From positions 186,001-250,000 of the forward strand of contig JAEUUI010000007.1 of the NCBI GenBank assembly GCA_016786585.1: a stretch of DNA of 64,000 bases. Reading direction: 5' to 3'. This document shows positions 8,773-17,232 of this stretch, in pieces. Position 1 is the first letter of the stretch, and each line of letters starts with the position of its first letter. The notes under the pieces are model-generated. The model saw only the letters and a program-made list of their open reading frames with translations. It was not told the origin of the DNA and did not search any database. Made by a program: the position numbers and the translations under genes. Origin of the DNA: Cyclobacteriaceae bacterium (GTDB lineage: Bacteria; Bacteroidota; Bacteroidia; Cytophagales; Cyclobacteriaceae).

Positions 8773-10020
8773 TTAAATTTCAACTCGCTTCTGTCCTGTT
8801 AACAACACTTGCATCAACCCAGTCTTTTGCTCTCGGAGATTTTTAGCTTTAACTCGTAGTAGATGTAATTCCTGTTCTGATACATCGAGAATATTCGAGA
8901 TAGCCTCTTGCTCAACAATTGAGCTTGGTATTTTAACTTTTCGTTTTTTGAACATATCGTAATCGAATATCATTTTTTCAAAGTGTACACCAGTTGAATC
9001 CAAATATGCGAAGTGAACCATCTTGCGAGTTTGGCAGAACCATCTCCAAAAATTATTTTTCAACTTACGGTTGTCTTTTATTTTCAAAGAATCGTATTCA
9101 TCCGAAACTTTTGCCTTATTAAATTCTTTAGGAACTACAGTCCATGCGCCATGAGACACTTGACGTTTTGATATCAGAAAGTCACCAGTGTGGATGCTCT
9201 TAAGCTTTTTGACTCCAATTTGTTCACCGAGTAGATCACCTCTAAAGAAGAGCCCACCGAAACGCCTTCTCACACTCACTAACTTGTAGAGATCGGAATC
9301 GCTCCACTCTACATATCGGTATACCGGTTGGAATAATTCGCTGATTTCATAAGTAACCCAGCTGTCATTAAAACCTTTCAACCTCTTTTGTCCTGTCAAA
9401 AGTTGCTGCATTAACCATTTCTGTGAGTCCTCTTTGTAAATAATCAATTGCGTAGTTGTCGCAATTGACTTATCCCATAGGGAAAGGATGTTAGCAATTT
9501 GAATTTGCTCATTGAATTTTGGAAATGGCAGTTTTAGCTTTCTAACGTCTGATGAACTTATCGCAGGGTAATTTGAACCAACTAACAATTGATATAACTG
9601 TCTGGAAATATGAGCTCCAAATAAAGATTGAAAAACAAACTCATTATTATAGCCTTTCTTAGTCGTTATAACCGAAAAACCGGTAGAGGCAATGAGGTTC
9701 TTCACGTCATCCCTTATGATCGAAAATCCTTGTAAGTTGGGTCTTACGTTAGACATTAGGATGTCGCCTTTCTTAACTATTCTGCGAGCTCTCGATGGCG
9801 CTGTAGAAAAAACTTGGTCAGTGGTCTCTATCTTAAATTCCTCACTATCAATGTCAGATAATGAAATGTATTTAAATCGGTAGTCTTTTTTTGTACTACC
9901 AGATAAAGTGTTTTTATCAATATCTGCTATATCCTCGAAATGATAAACCTCCCATTCCTTCGGTATTGGGCCTAGCGAAGTAAGCTTGAAATCTTTTTTT
10001 ATGGTTGATCTCTTTCCCAT
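8773..10020 (-). CDS. hsdS: Type I restriction-modification specificity subunit HsdS (two target-recognition domains)
   Basis: A 415-residue HsdS with the normal two-fold layout. Target-recognition domain 1 occupies about residues 1-165, and a conserved spacer helix follows, ending in LLTGQKRL. Domain 2 occupies about 210-350, and a second spacer helix ends in LLTGQKRV near the C-terminus. The near-identical LLTGQKR repeats are the hallmark of the conserved regions. HsdS reads the bipartite DNA site and holds two HsdM subunits. It begins at the last base of fic and ends ten bases before the cyclase gene, so it belongs to the same operon. The recognition sequence cannot be predicted from here. 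Confidence 0.92.
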   Translation of the reverse strand: MGKRSTIKKDFKLTSLGPIPKEWEVYHFEDIADIDKNTLSGSTKKDYRFKYISLSDIDSEEFKIETTDQVFSTAPSRARRIVKKGDILMSNVRPNLQGFSIIRDDVKNLIASTGFSVITTKKGYNNEFVFQSLFGAHISRQLYQLLVGSNYPAISSSDVRKLKLPFPKFNEQIQIANILSLWDKSIATTTQLIIYKEDSQKWLMQQLLTGQKRLKGFNDSWVTYEISELFQPVYRYVEWSDSDLYKLVSVRRRFGGLFFRGDLLGEQIGVKKLKSIHTGDFLISKRQVSHGAWTVVPKEFNKAKVSDEYDSLKIKDNRKLKNNFWRWFCQTRKMVHFAYLDSTGVHFEKMIFDYDMFKKRKVKIPSSIVEQEAISNILDVSEQELHLLRVKAKNLREQKTGLMQVLLTGQKRVEI

Positions 10021-11414
10021 TACCTTAATCCGTTTTTCTTGGTGTGATAATCAATGTGCTCAAAAATCGTATCGCCCAGCTGCTTTACGATTTCGTCAAT
10101 CTCGACATCTGTTACAGGTTTGTGAAGAAGTCTTTCAAAAAGTCTTTCCTGCTTTTTGTTGGAATCAGAAAAGTGGTCGAGAAAAACCTCGTACTTTATT
10201 TGCCCAAACTTTATTTCAAAGCCATAGTTACACCCAAACGAGTTTAACCCACCTTTAATAAACGGACCGTAGGCTGTTTGAAGAACAATTTTACAATCAT
10301 GAGAGCTAACACGATCAGCACCGCGCTTGGAATCTTCCTTTAGTTTTGCCAGTATTTCTGAGGAAGACTCGTTGAGAAACTGTATGGACCCCATTCCATT
10401 TTGGATTGATAACCAATGTCTATTTCCAGTAAAAAATCGATTGAACTTTTGAATAACAGGGACGGCCTTGTGCATCAAGTCCGTAAACCAAGAATCATAA
10501 ATTTCAAATAGCACTTCTTTACTGAATTCCTTTTGAATTTCTTCGTTTGGATCAACGCCCTGAAGTTCTCTCTCAAGCAAAGTAATTTTCTTGTCTAAAT
10601 CAGTGGGTTCATCTATGCTTTCGCCTTTTGTTGCTTTGATCGTTGTTTCCAATGACCAAATAAGTTGTTCACCGATGTACTGAATGAACGGGGCATAGTC
10701 GCCAACATCTGCTAGGTGAAGTGCACGGAGGTAGTTAACCTTGTCAGCCGTTTTGATAATTACGGGAGGCAGTCCATTTCTCAGCAAAACGTAATTCATA
10801 AGTAGTCTTGCAATTCTGCCGTTTCCGTCATCGAAAGGGTGAATTCGTACGAACCTGTAATGCAGCATTGCAGAAAGCGTGACCGCATGTAAGCCATTTT
10901 CCTCATCATGGTACCACTCCGTCAATTCTTGCATCAAAATTGGAGTGTCAATCGGTGATGCATAGTGAAACATCTCACCATTTGGCAGTAACACAGAATT
11001 GGGATGTTCCTTGTAATTACCAATTTGAATTAGTCTTTTCGTTTTTTGACCGTCCGGAGTTATTGCTTCCTTCCAAAAGGGTCGAACCAAGATTATTTCA
11101 TTGAGATTTTTTATTGCTTGCTCCGTTAACGGGCGTTCCTGATCCTTTGCCCACTCCTCCACCAATTGATAGGCAACATCGTGTGCTTTCATTTCTTCGT
11201 ATTCTCGCATGGAGTGATTCCCCCTGGTATCATCAAACACAAGAAGAAGCTCGGTCTCAGTATAGGTCAACGTATTTCCTTCAAGATGATTCGAATTGAA
11301 ATTAAATTCCAATCGAAACTTTTTGTTCAGCTTTTGCTGATCTTCCTTGCTTATTGGTTGTAGCGACCTAAGGGTAGCGCTCAACTGTTCAATTTTATCT
11401 AAGACATGCTCCAT
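10020..11414 (-). CDS. Fic-family protein (probable AMP transferase, self-inhibited)
   Basis: A 464-residue Fic protein. The active motif HPFDDGNGRIAR spans 192-203, with catalytic His192 and all glycine and arginine positions kept. An N-terminal inhibitory motif SNHLEG (41-46) fits the (S/T)xxxE(G/N) pattern that blocks ATP binding until released. The roughly 200 residues at the C-terminus contain no domain I recognise. Fic proteins transfer AMP or related groups to target proteins and are recurrent passengers in type I restriction operons, where their role is unsettled. It lies 13 bases after hsdM and overlaps hsdS by one base. Confidence 0.9.
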   Translation of the reverse strand: MEHVLDKIEQLSATLRSLQPISKEDQQKLNKKFRLEFNFNSNHLEGNTLTYTETELLLVFDDTRGNHSMREYEEMKAHDVAYQLVEEWAKDQERPLTEQAIKNLNEIILVRPFWKEAITPDGQKTKRLIQIGNYKEHPNSVLLPNGEMFHYASPIDTPILMQELTEWYHDEENGLHAVTLSAMLHYRFVRIHPFDDGNGRIARLLMNYVLLRNGLPPVIIKTADKVNYLRALHLADVGDYAPFIQYIGEQLIWSLETTIKATKGESIDEPTDLDKKITLLERELQGVDPNEEIQKEFSKEVLFEIYDSWFTDLMHKAVPVIQKFNRFFTGNRHWLSIQNGMGSIQFLNESSSEILAKLKEDSKRGADRVSSHDCKIVLQTAYGPFIKGGLNSFGCNYGFEIKFGQIKYEVFLDHFSDSNKKQERLFERLLHKPVTDVEIDEIVKQLGDTIFEHIDYHTKKNGLR

Positions 11415-11427
11415 ATTTACTTATGGC

Positions 11428-13002
11428 TTATTTCAATAATTCTTTTAAATACTTATCCATCTGCTTTTGAACAATTGACAGCTCCCCTTCCAGTTTCTTA
11501 ATTTCCTTTTGAACAGCGTTAATGTCAACTTCAGCTTCCTCCTCGAATGTGTCCACATAGCGAGGAATATTTAGATTATACTCATTCTCAATCAACTCTT
11601 CTCGCTTTGCTACGTAACTAAACTTGTCCTCAACAACACCGGGTTTTAGTTTACCCTCCGTAAATTTTCGATAGGTGTTTACTATGTGTTCAATGTCCTT
11701 GTCGCGCAGACGGTTTTGGTTTTTACCGGGGTCAAAACCTTGACTAGCATCGATGAAGAGAACATTTTCATTTAATCCCTTTCCCTTGTTGAAGATTATT
11801 ATGGCCGCTGGTATTCCGGTGCCGAAGAATAGATTGACGGGTAATCCAATGACAGCCTCAAGCTGATTGTCTTCAATTGTTCGTTGTCTAATCTTTCCCT
11901 CGCTTGCACCTCTAAAAAGCACCCCGTGGGGAACAACTACACCAACTTTCCCTCTTCCTTCATATGCCGTTTCAAGCATGTGTGAAATGAATGCCCAGTC
12001 GCCTTTGCTCTTTGGTGGTACTCCTCGCCAAAATCTATTATACCTGTCTTTCTCAGGATCAAAGCTGGTGCTTGCTTTCTCTTTTTCTTTCTCCTTGTCT
12101 TCAACCTTGCCCCATTTGTCAAGGCTAAATGGTGGGTTGGCAACAACCGTGTCAAACTTCATCAATGCATCACCTTCTTTCAGTTTCGGATTTCGGATGG
12201 TATCACCCCAACGAATAGTGGCATTATCAAAACCATGCAAGAACATATTCATTACCGCCAGTGCCCACGTGCTGCCGTTTACTTCCTGTCCGTAGATAGA
12301 AAAGTTATCTGAACCTACTTCGTTTGCTGCCTTGATGAGCAGTGAGCCAGAACCGCATGTGGGGTCACATATACGCGCTCCGGGTTTAGACTTCGTGAGT
12401 TTTGCTAGAAGTGTTGACACTTCTTTAGGTGTGAAAAATTCACCAGCCTTTTTACCGGCATCACTGGCAAAGTTCTCGATCAGGAATTGATAAGCGTCCC
12501 CTATAACATCATTACCTTCAAGATGTGACGGACCTAAATCAAGTCTCTTATCAGCAAAGTCGATAAGCAAATGGCGGAGTCTTGTGTTTTTGTCTTTTAC
12601 ATCACCAAGATTGCTACTATTGAAGTCGATATTTCTAAAGATACCGCTTCCATCTTCGCTGCTAAGTTTCTCACGATTCGCATCTTCTAAATCGGTAAGC
12701 GCAATATTGATCAACTCGCCAATGTTGTTAGCGTTTCTATTTTCATACAAATAATAAAAGCTGCAATGTTCAGGTACTACGAACCGTTCATGTTTCATAG
12801 CACGATCGGCCCGTTCTTTATCGCCTTTATACTTCTTCAGGTAGGAGCCGTACTTTTCGTTGTAGACATCGCTCACATACTTTAGGAAGAGCATTGTGAG
12901 AATGTAGTCCTTGTATTGACTGGGATCAATGATGCCGCGGAAAGTGTCGCAGGCTTTCCATACAATCTTGTTGATTTCGTGTTGTTCGATTTTATTGTTC
13001 AT
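11428..13002 (-). CDS. hsdM: Type I restriction-modification DNA methyltransferase HsdM
   Basis: A 524-residue N6-adenine methyltransferase. An N-terminal helical HsdM domain (about 1-150) is followed by the Rossmann methylase domain. AdoMet motif I is DPTCGSGS at 213-220, the catalytic motif IV is NPPF at 289-292, and a C-terminal coiled tail (about 485-524) is expected to contact HsdS. It methylates the adenines of the host recognition site and, with HsdS and HsdR, forms the restriction complex. It overlaps the half-HsdS gene by four bases (ATGA). All motifs appear intact. Confidence 0.95.
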   Translation of the reverse strand: MNNKIEQHEINKIVWKACDTFRGIIDPSQYKDYILTMLFLKYVSDVYNEKYGSYLKKYKGDKERADRAMKHERFVVPEHCSFYYLYENRNANNIGELINIALTDLEDANREKLSSEDGSGIFRNIDFNSSNLGDVKDKNTRLRHLLIDFADKRLDLGPSHLEGNDVIGDAYQFLIENFASDAGKKAGEFFTPKEVSTLLAKLTKSKPGARICDPTCGSGSLLIKAANEVGSDNFSIYGQEVNGSTWALAVMNMFLHGFDNATIRWGDTIRNPKLKEGDALMKFDTVVANPPFSLDKWGKVEDKEKEKEKASTSFDPEKDRYNRFWRGVPPKSKGDWAFISHMLETAYEGRGKVGVVVPHGVLFRGASEGKIRQRTIEDNQLEAVIGLPVNLFFGTGIPAAIIIFNKGKGLNENVLFIDASQGFDPGKNQNRLRDKDIEHIVNTYRKFTEGKLKPGVVEDKFSYVAKREELIENEYNLNIPRYVDTFEEEAEVDINAVQKEIKKLEGELSIVQKQMDKYLKELLK

Positions 13003-13562
13003 GACTGATTGATAGCATTTATAATTTGTTGTTGAAGGGACAACTCATGGAGGTGTTCTAATTTCCTTTTGATTGTTATTTCCTGCTGATGCAAGTCATG
13101 TAGTTGCAGTACATTCTGCTGCGTTTCCAATGAAGGAATAGGAACTTCTATTTCCTGCATATCAGCAATAGTAATTGAGGGCAGGTTGGTGCCCTTAGAA
13201 ACTGTCTTTAAATAGCTTTGAACATGTGGATGGTTTAGATACCATGTCAAATACTCCGGCAGGACATTATTGGAAACTGATCTGATGACCAAAAACACTG
13301 TTGAGGCCACGGCTTGACCCATTTGATCTGAATACAAAACAGCGAAGTGATCATATCCTTTGACTGCAATTAGAATGTCCCCCTGCTTCAGTAAGTGTTT
13401 TGATAACTTATCATCAAACAGAATCTCTGATTTTACATCACTGCAAAACTGATGGTCTTTGTCGAAATGCCGGGACTGCAGGTACTTAACCGTGCCCGCT
13501 AAAGTAGGCTTGGCGTAAACCCCAGACTGTATTGACGCGATATTTGGAAGCGGCTTTTTCAA
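12999..13562 (-). CDS. Half-size HsdS-like protein (single target-recognition domain)
   Basis: A 187-residue protein equal to one half of an HsdS. The N-terminus (PLPNIASIQSG) and a middle TKGTNLPSI-like stretch (SKGTNLPSITIADMQEIEVP) are typical of one target-recognition domain, and the last 50 residues are a Gln-rich helical spacer. The frame opens with TTG at 13562, preceded in frame by a TAG; no early ATG exists. It is the first gene of the operon and overlaps hsdM by four bases. Two such halves can form a working specificity subunit in some type I systems, so it may dimerise or compete with the full HsdS encoded downstream. Alternatively it is a remnant specificity gene, but the frame is clean. 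Confidence 0.75.
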   Translation of the reverse strand: MKKPLPNIASIQSGVYAKPTLAGTVKYLQSRHFDKDHQFCSDVKSEILFDDKLSKHLLKQGDILIAVKGYDHFAVLYSDQMGQAVASTVFLVIRSVSNNVLPEYLTWYLNHPHVQSYLKTVSKGTNLPSITIADMQEIEVPIPSLETQQNVLQLHDLHQQEITIKRKLEHLHELSLQQQIINAINQS

Positions 13563-13586
13563 TTTTATTTGCTAGTATTAACCCTA

Positions 13587-13619
13587 CAAATGTAGCGTAA
13601 GGTACGGGTGCCAAGCAAA
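13587..13619 (-). promoter_or_regulatory. Probable Bacteroidota-type promoter of the restriction/Pycsar operon
   Basis: Read on the minus strand, TACATTTG (13594-13587) matches the -7 consensus TAnnTTTG. Upstream, TTG lies at 17 bases (13614-13612) and TTTG at 21 bases (13619-13616), both within the usual range for the -33 box. Transcription would start near 13580, some 15-20 bases before the half-HsdS start. CTACA-AA-TGTAG (13584-13595) forms an inverted repeat over the -7 box, and GCTACA is repeated at 13637-13642, so a repressor site is possible. Confidence 0.55.
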
Positions 13620-13665
13620 AAATGTTCGGTATAAATGCTACAAAATTCAAATTTATTTTTCAAAA

Positions 13666-13677
13666 CCCAATTTTGGG
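13666..13677. repeat. Short inverted repeat in the divergent promoter region
   Basis: CCCAA-TT-TTGGG is a 12-base inverted repeat 27 bases before the DUF4209 start. It may be an operator for the divergent gene; no regulator gene lies next to it. The 141-base interval between the half-HsdS and DUF4209 genes holds this site and the minus-strand promoter, and no clear plus-strand promoter was found. Confidence 0.3.
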
Positions 13678-13703
13678 CCTAAAAACTCACATTTAGCCAT
13701 TCT

Positions 13704-15530
13704 ATGAGGTATAAGAATTTCAGCATTTCTATCAATACCGTGGCGGACCTGTACGCATTTTTTGAGGAATCAGCCCTCCAATTGGACTATAGCTGGGATT
13801 TTGTACAGCCCATCTCTAACCTTAAGCAAACAATCACGGACTCGGAACTTCTTCGACACCTGCAATGGGAACTCTCTTGTTTCACTTTCGAATTCCGTGG
13901 GGCGGAACTCTTTTCCCTTGCATATTCATATGACTCTGCTGCCGAAGCGACCCAGAAATTTCCATCAGCGAAGGATTTTGAGAATGCTGGTTTCAAGTAC
14001 ATTAATGATCGAGCAAAAGCCGTCAAAAATCCGCTGTTGACTGCACGTTACAATCATCTTTTATGGAAAGGACCGAAGGGGGTGAAGAAACGGGAGCATG
14101 CTGTATCGGCAATCGAAAGTTATGTCGCAGCTATTAAACTATTATTGGACTTAAAGGAAGGCAGAAAGGATGAAAAATACCTTCAAGTTTCCAACCATTA
14201 TGAGTCCTTGGCTGGACTTTGTTCGGAGATTAACTATGAATCTCGAAACTCGATAATAGAAATTACAAACGAAATTCTATTCCAAAGAACAGTTCCTTTC
14301 TTTCTTCGTCATGGGTTGTTAGATACCATGCTGAAAAATCCTAAGTACTTTAAAGCAAATGACTTCAATGGATCGCTTGAGCTTTTTGAAAGGGAATTGA
14401 AATCAGAACAGGTCGATTACTTCTTGATGGTTAATTACTACATGTCAACAGCGCTGAAAATTGCACAGAAGACAAATGTAGATGTTCGGATATGGCATGA
14501 GCATATGGGAGATTTATACCATCGTCTGGCAGAACGAGAAGTAGAAGAAGAAAGAAATTGGATTAAGCTGGATTACTATACGAAAGCAATTCATTCTTAC
14601 CGAAATGCTGCTAATGAGTCAAAGAAAAAAGAAGTAGAGCAATTATACTTTGAACTTAAGCCGAAAGTTAAACTTCCCTCAGTAGAGGTGAAATTCGATG
14701 TCACTGAATTGTATAAGGAATTGCAAAATCTTGCTGAAAGAATTCTCAAAGAGCCAGCGGAAAGGGTTTATGCAATTGTTATGTTGGGGAAAGGTATTTT
14801 CACTTCGCTCGAAAAGTTAAAGGCCAGTCAAGACAATGAGTACGATTTTTTGAACTCCGTGTATCGGATTGATTTTGATCGTAACAAGAACATCAGTAGT
14901 GATAAATCGACTCAAGGTGAAGCTTTTATTGATCCTTATCACTGGGAAGTTCAAGGTAAAACCTTGCCTCTTCTTGAATTCATTTTTACTAAAGGCATAC
15001 AGTCTGGAAAGTTGACCTTTGAAAACTTTATTATTTTTCTGAAGCAACGCACGTGGCTTGGGAAACCTCATACAAGGATTGACCTCGGTGGAGAATCCAC
15101 TAATATCGATTGGATCAAAATGATTGCACCATCAATAGTTGAGTATTTTGTGCAGACGAAAGCGAACTTGGAAAACAAGTTTTATACACCAGATTATACT
15201 CTGTGCATTGATAGTCTTACATTGAAACTTGAGGGATTGCTTCGGAATTTTTGCGAACGCTTAAACATTGCTACAAATGTTGCTGGTAAAGTTGGTATTC
15301 AGGAGGCCAACATTAATCAAGTGCTAGAAATAGAGGGTTTGAAGAGGTATTTCGATGAAGATGACTTCGCACTCTTCAAGTATATTTTATTAAACGAAGG
15401 AGGAACCAATCTCAGAAACAATGTCGCACATTGTTTCTATAATCAAGACGACTATGTTCGGAGCAAAATGCATTTATTGTTAGCAGCATTGTTGAGGATT
15501 GGCAAATTCAACTTTAAGTTGAGGGAATAA
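13704..15530 (+). CDS. DUF4209-family protein
   Basis: A 608-residue soluble protein with an all-helical look. The C-terminal 100 residues contain the DUF4209-like signature TNLRNNVAHCFYN (about 572-584), in which R, N and the AH pair are conserved, resembling HEPN-type Rx4-6H active sites. The N-terminal 300 residues (helical, TPR-like spacing) resemble the region usually paired with DUF4209. Such proteins are common in defence islands; some related HEPN domains are RNases, but activity here is inferred. It is transcribed away from the restriction operon. It starts at a clear ATG at 13704 after a short AT-rich leader. Confidence 0.65.
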   Translation: MRYKNFSISINTVADLYAFFEESALQLDYSWDFVQPISNLKQTITDSELLRHLQWELSCFTFEFRGAELFSLAYSYDSAAEATQKFPSAKDFENAGFKYINDRAKAVKNPLLTARYNHLLWKGPKGVKKREHAVSAIESYVAAIKLLLDLKEGRKDEKYLQVSNHYESLAGLCSEINYESRNSIIEITNEILFQRTVPFFLRHGLLDTMLKNPKYFKANDFNGSLELFERELKSEQVDYFLMVNYYMSTALKIAQKTNVDVRIWHEHMGDLYHRLAEREVEEERNWIKLDYYTKAIHSYRNAANESKKKEVEQLYFELKPKVKLPSVEVKFDVTELYKELQNLAERILKEPAERVYAIVMLGKGIFTSLEKLKASQDNEYDFLNSVYRIDFDRNKNISSDKSTQGEAFIDPYHWEVQGKTLPLLEFIFTKGIQSGKLTFENFIIFLKQRTWLGKPHTRIDLGGESTNIDWIKMIAPSIVEYFVQTKANLENKFYTPDYTLCIDSLTLKLEGLLRNFCERLNIATNVAGKVGIQEANINQVLEIEGLKRYFDEDDFALFKYILLNEGGTNLRNNVAHCFYNQDDYVRSKMHLLLAALLRIGKFNFKLRE

Positions 15531-15598
15531 ATCTTCTGAGATTGAGGTAACGAGGAGAACACAATACTCCCAGCATTGTGACAGGCATTATAAATAAA

Positions 15599-16186
15599 AT
15601 GGCAAACTGGATATATATAGCAGGTGTGTTTGAGCACCTTGACAACAAACAAGGTCAATGGTTAGATAACGATCCTCACATTTGGACAGAACCATTCACT
15701 TGGGGAATTTGCAGACCTGACTTACGAAAGTTTACTAACCGAAACAACTACGTATTCTTCGTCTTACCAAAAACTAGTCCTCATCCGCAGATGATATTTG
15801 CGTATATCAAGGTCAAGAATATAATTTCTCATTATCACGCGTTCAGAGACCTAACGCTGAAGTCTAAACGTATGGTAAATGGCGCAAACCCAAATGGGAA
15901 CATTTTGGTTGACGGAACCGGATGTTACAATACTGCTGATGAATACATCCATCATGATAGATTTCGTCAGATCAAACGGGAATATGCTGTAAGCTATGTT
16001 GATCAGTCGAAGAGATTATCCATCACAAAAATAAGAAATCGATCAAAATTCTTTCTCGAATTTTTAAACGACCTATTCAATCTGAAAGGTAATCTCCGGA
16101 AAGATAGGATTGACAAGATCATCTCAAGAAAGGGAAGGAAACTGACTGATGACCAAGTCAAAAAGTTGTTGAAATGGCTTCGGTGA
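15599..16186 (+). CDS. Unknown protein, possible Nmad2/PUA-like fold
   Basis: A 195-residue basic protein. The ATG at 15599 (MANWIYIAGV) is preferred over an upstream GTG. The order of elements (EPFTWGICRPDLRKF, then a hydrophobic strand, then FAYIKVKNIISHYHAFRD, then a Gly/Asn loop around GNILVDGTG and HHDRF) recalls the nucleotide-modification-associated Nmad2 proteins and other PUA/EVE-like DNA-modification readers. This is by-eye pattern matching and is weak. The last 70 residues are Lys/Arg-rich helices. It follows the DUF4209 gene by 68 bases on the same strand and may share its transcript. Confidence 0.55.
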   Translation: MANWIYIAGVFEHLDNKQGQWLDNDPHIWTEPFTWGICRPDLRKFTNRNNYVFFVLPKTSPHPQMIFAYIKVKNIISHYHAFRDLTLKSKRMVNGANPNGNILVDGTGCYNTADEYIHHDRFRQIKREYAVSYVDQSKRLSITKIRNRSKFFLEFLNDLFNLKGNLRKDRIDKIISRKGRKLTDDQVKKLLKWLR

Positions 16187-16264
16187 TTATCAAACCGAAA
16201 ACTCATTTTTATGCCTGCTTAAACCTATCTCAACCTATATTTCCCGTGACGGCTCCCGTGATGG

Positions 16265-16304
16265 CTAAAACAGAAATGCCCCGGAAGATATCTTCCGAGG
16301 CATT
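16265..16304 (-). terminator. Rho-independent terminator of tRNA-Lys
   Basis: A long stem spans 16275-16304, with eight pairs around CGGAAGAT/ATCTTCCG, one mismatch, then six more pairs. On the minus strand it is followed by TCTGTTTTAG. It lies six bases after the tRNA-Lys 3' end, so it should end that transcript. Confidence 0.7.
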
Positions 16305-16310
16305 CATCGT

Positions 16311-16382
16311 GATCCCGCTGGGATTCGAACCCAGGACCCTTACATTAAAAGTGTAATGCTCTACCAACTGAGCTACGAGATC
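16311..16382 (-). tRNA. tRNA-Lys (anticodon TTT)
   Basis: The minus strand folds as a 72-base cloverleaf: acceptor GATCTCG/CGGGATC with one G-T pair, D arm GCTC/GAGC, anticodon stem TTACA/TGTAA with loop CTTTTAA (anticodon TTT), and T arm CTGGG/CCCAG with loop TTCGAAT. No CCA is encoded. It sits exactly between the defence island (left) and ordinary chromosomal genes (right), a typical integration target, though no integrase or direct-repeat copy was found in the window. Confidence 0.95.
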
Positions 16383-16494
16383 TTACCTTTTACACTACTT
16401 TGATGCCGTTGGTGTGCTTCAAAGTCTCAATTTTTTGGCTGTTTTGGCAGCTTTTCCGTAATTGAGGACGCAAAGGTAGCAGAACACGAATGAT

Positions 16495-17229
16495 ATGCAA
16501 AACCGGGTTTTAAAAATTGTCAAATTATCGCTGTTTCTGCTGTTATTTTCGGCATCTGCCTACGCGCAAACGGATAATCCGCTGCTCGTGCGGGCCGACT
16601 CGCTTTTTGGTCAGAAACGCTATATTCAGTCGCTTGAGCTCTATCGTAAACTATTTGACGACCATCGCTACACTCCAGCCATGCTGCTCCGGATGGCCTA
16701 CGTGGAAGAAGGTTTGAATAATGTCTCACAATCAGCCTATTATCTTAACCTCTACTACCTGGCCACACAAGACCAGGATGTGCTGAAGAAACTTGAAGAG
16801 CTCGCGTCCAAGAATCGGCTGGAAGGGTACGCAACAGACGAGTCCGACAGGTTGCTTTCATTCTATCTCACGCACCGCGACCTGATCACATACATTTTAC
16901 TTGGTCTTGCCGTATTGGCTTTGGCTATCGCGGTAACGCAACGGTTTGTAGTTAAAAACAAACCGGTAGGGGAATTCGTAGCGATTTGTATCCTGTCGGT
17001 GCTGTTGATTTTACATCTCAGTCAGCCTGCCATGTGGGAAAAGGCCATCATCTCAAAAAATAATACTTACATCATGAATGGTCCGTCAGCGGGTGCTTCT
17101 GTACTGGCGGTTGTGCGCGATGGCCATCGCGTGGAGGTGCTGGGCAAAAAAGATATCTGGACACGTGTACGCCTTGGGGATTCGGAAGGCTACATCCGAA
17201 CATCAAGCCTGTTGCCGGTAAAGCTTTAG
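16495..17229 (+). CDS. TPR and SH3-domain membrane protein (BatE-like)
   Basis: A 244-residue protein with a signal peptide (about 1-25, cut after AYA), a short TPR-like region (about 28-105), two membrane segments (about 130-147 and 158-178) and a C-terminal bacterial SH3 domain (about 185-242, with VLAVVRDGHRVEVL and a closing GYIRTSSL). This order resembles BatE-type proteins of Bacteroidota aerotolerance operons, but no other bat genes are nearby, so the name is only a resemblance. It probably lies in the inner membrane with the SH3 domain outside. It converges on the PBP1A gene with three bases between them. Confidence 0.7.
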   Translation: MQNRVLKIVKLSLFLLLFSASAYAQTDNPLLVRADSLFGQKRYIQSLELYRKLFDDHRYTPAMLLRMAYVEEGLNNVSQSAYYLNLYYLATQDQDVLKKLEELASKNRLEGYATDESDRLLSFYLTHRDLITYILLGLAVLALAIAVTQRFVVKNKPVGEFVAICILSVLLILHLSQPAMWEKAIISKNNTYIMNGPSAGASVLAVVRDGHRVEVLGKKDIWTRVRLGDSEGYIRTSSLLPVKL

Positions 17230-17232
17230 ACT

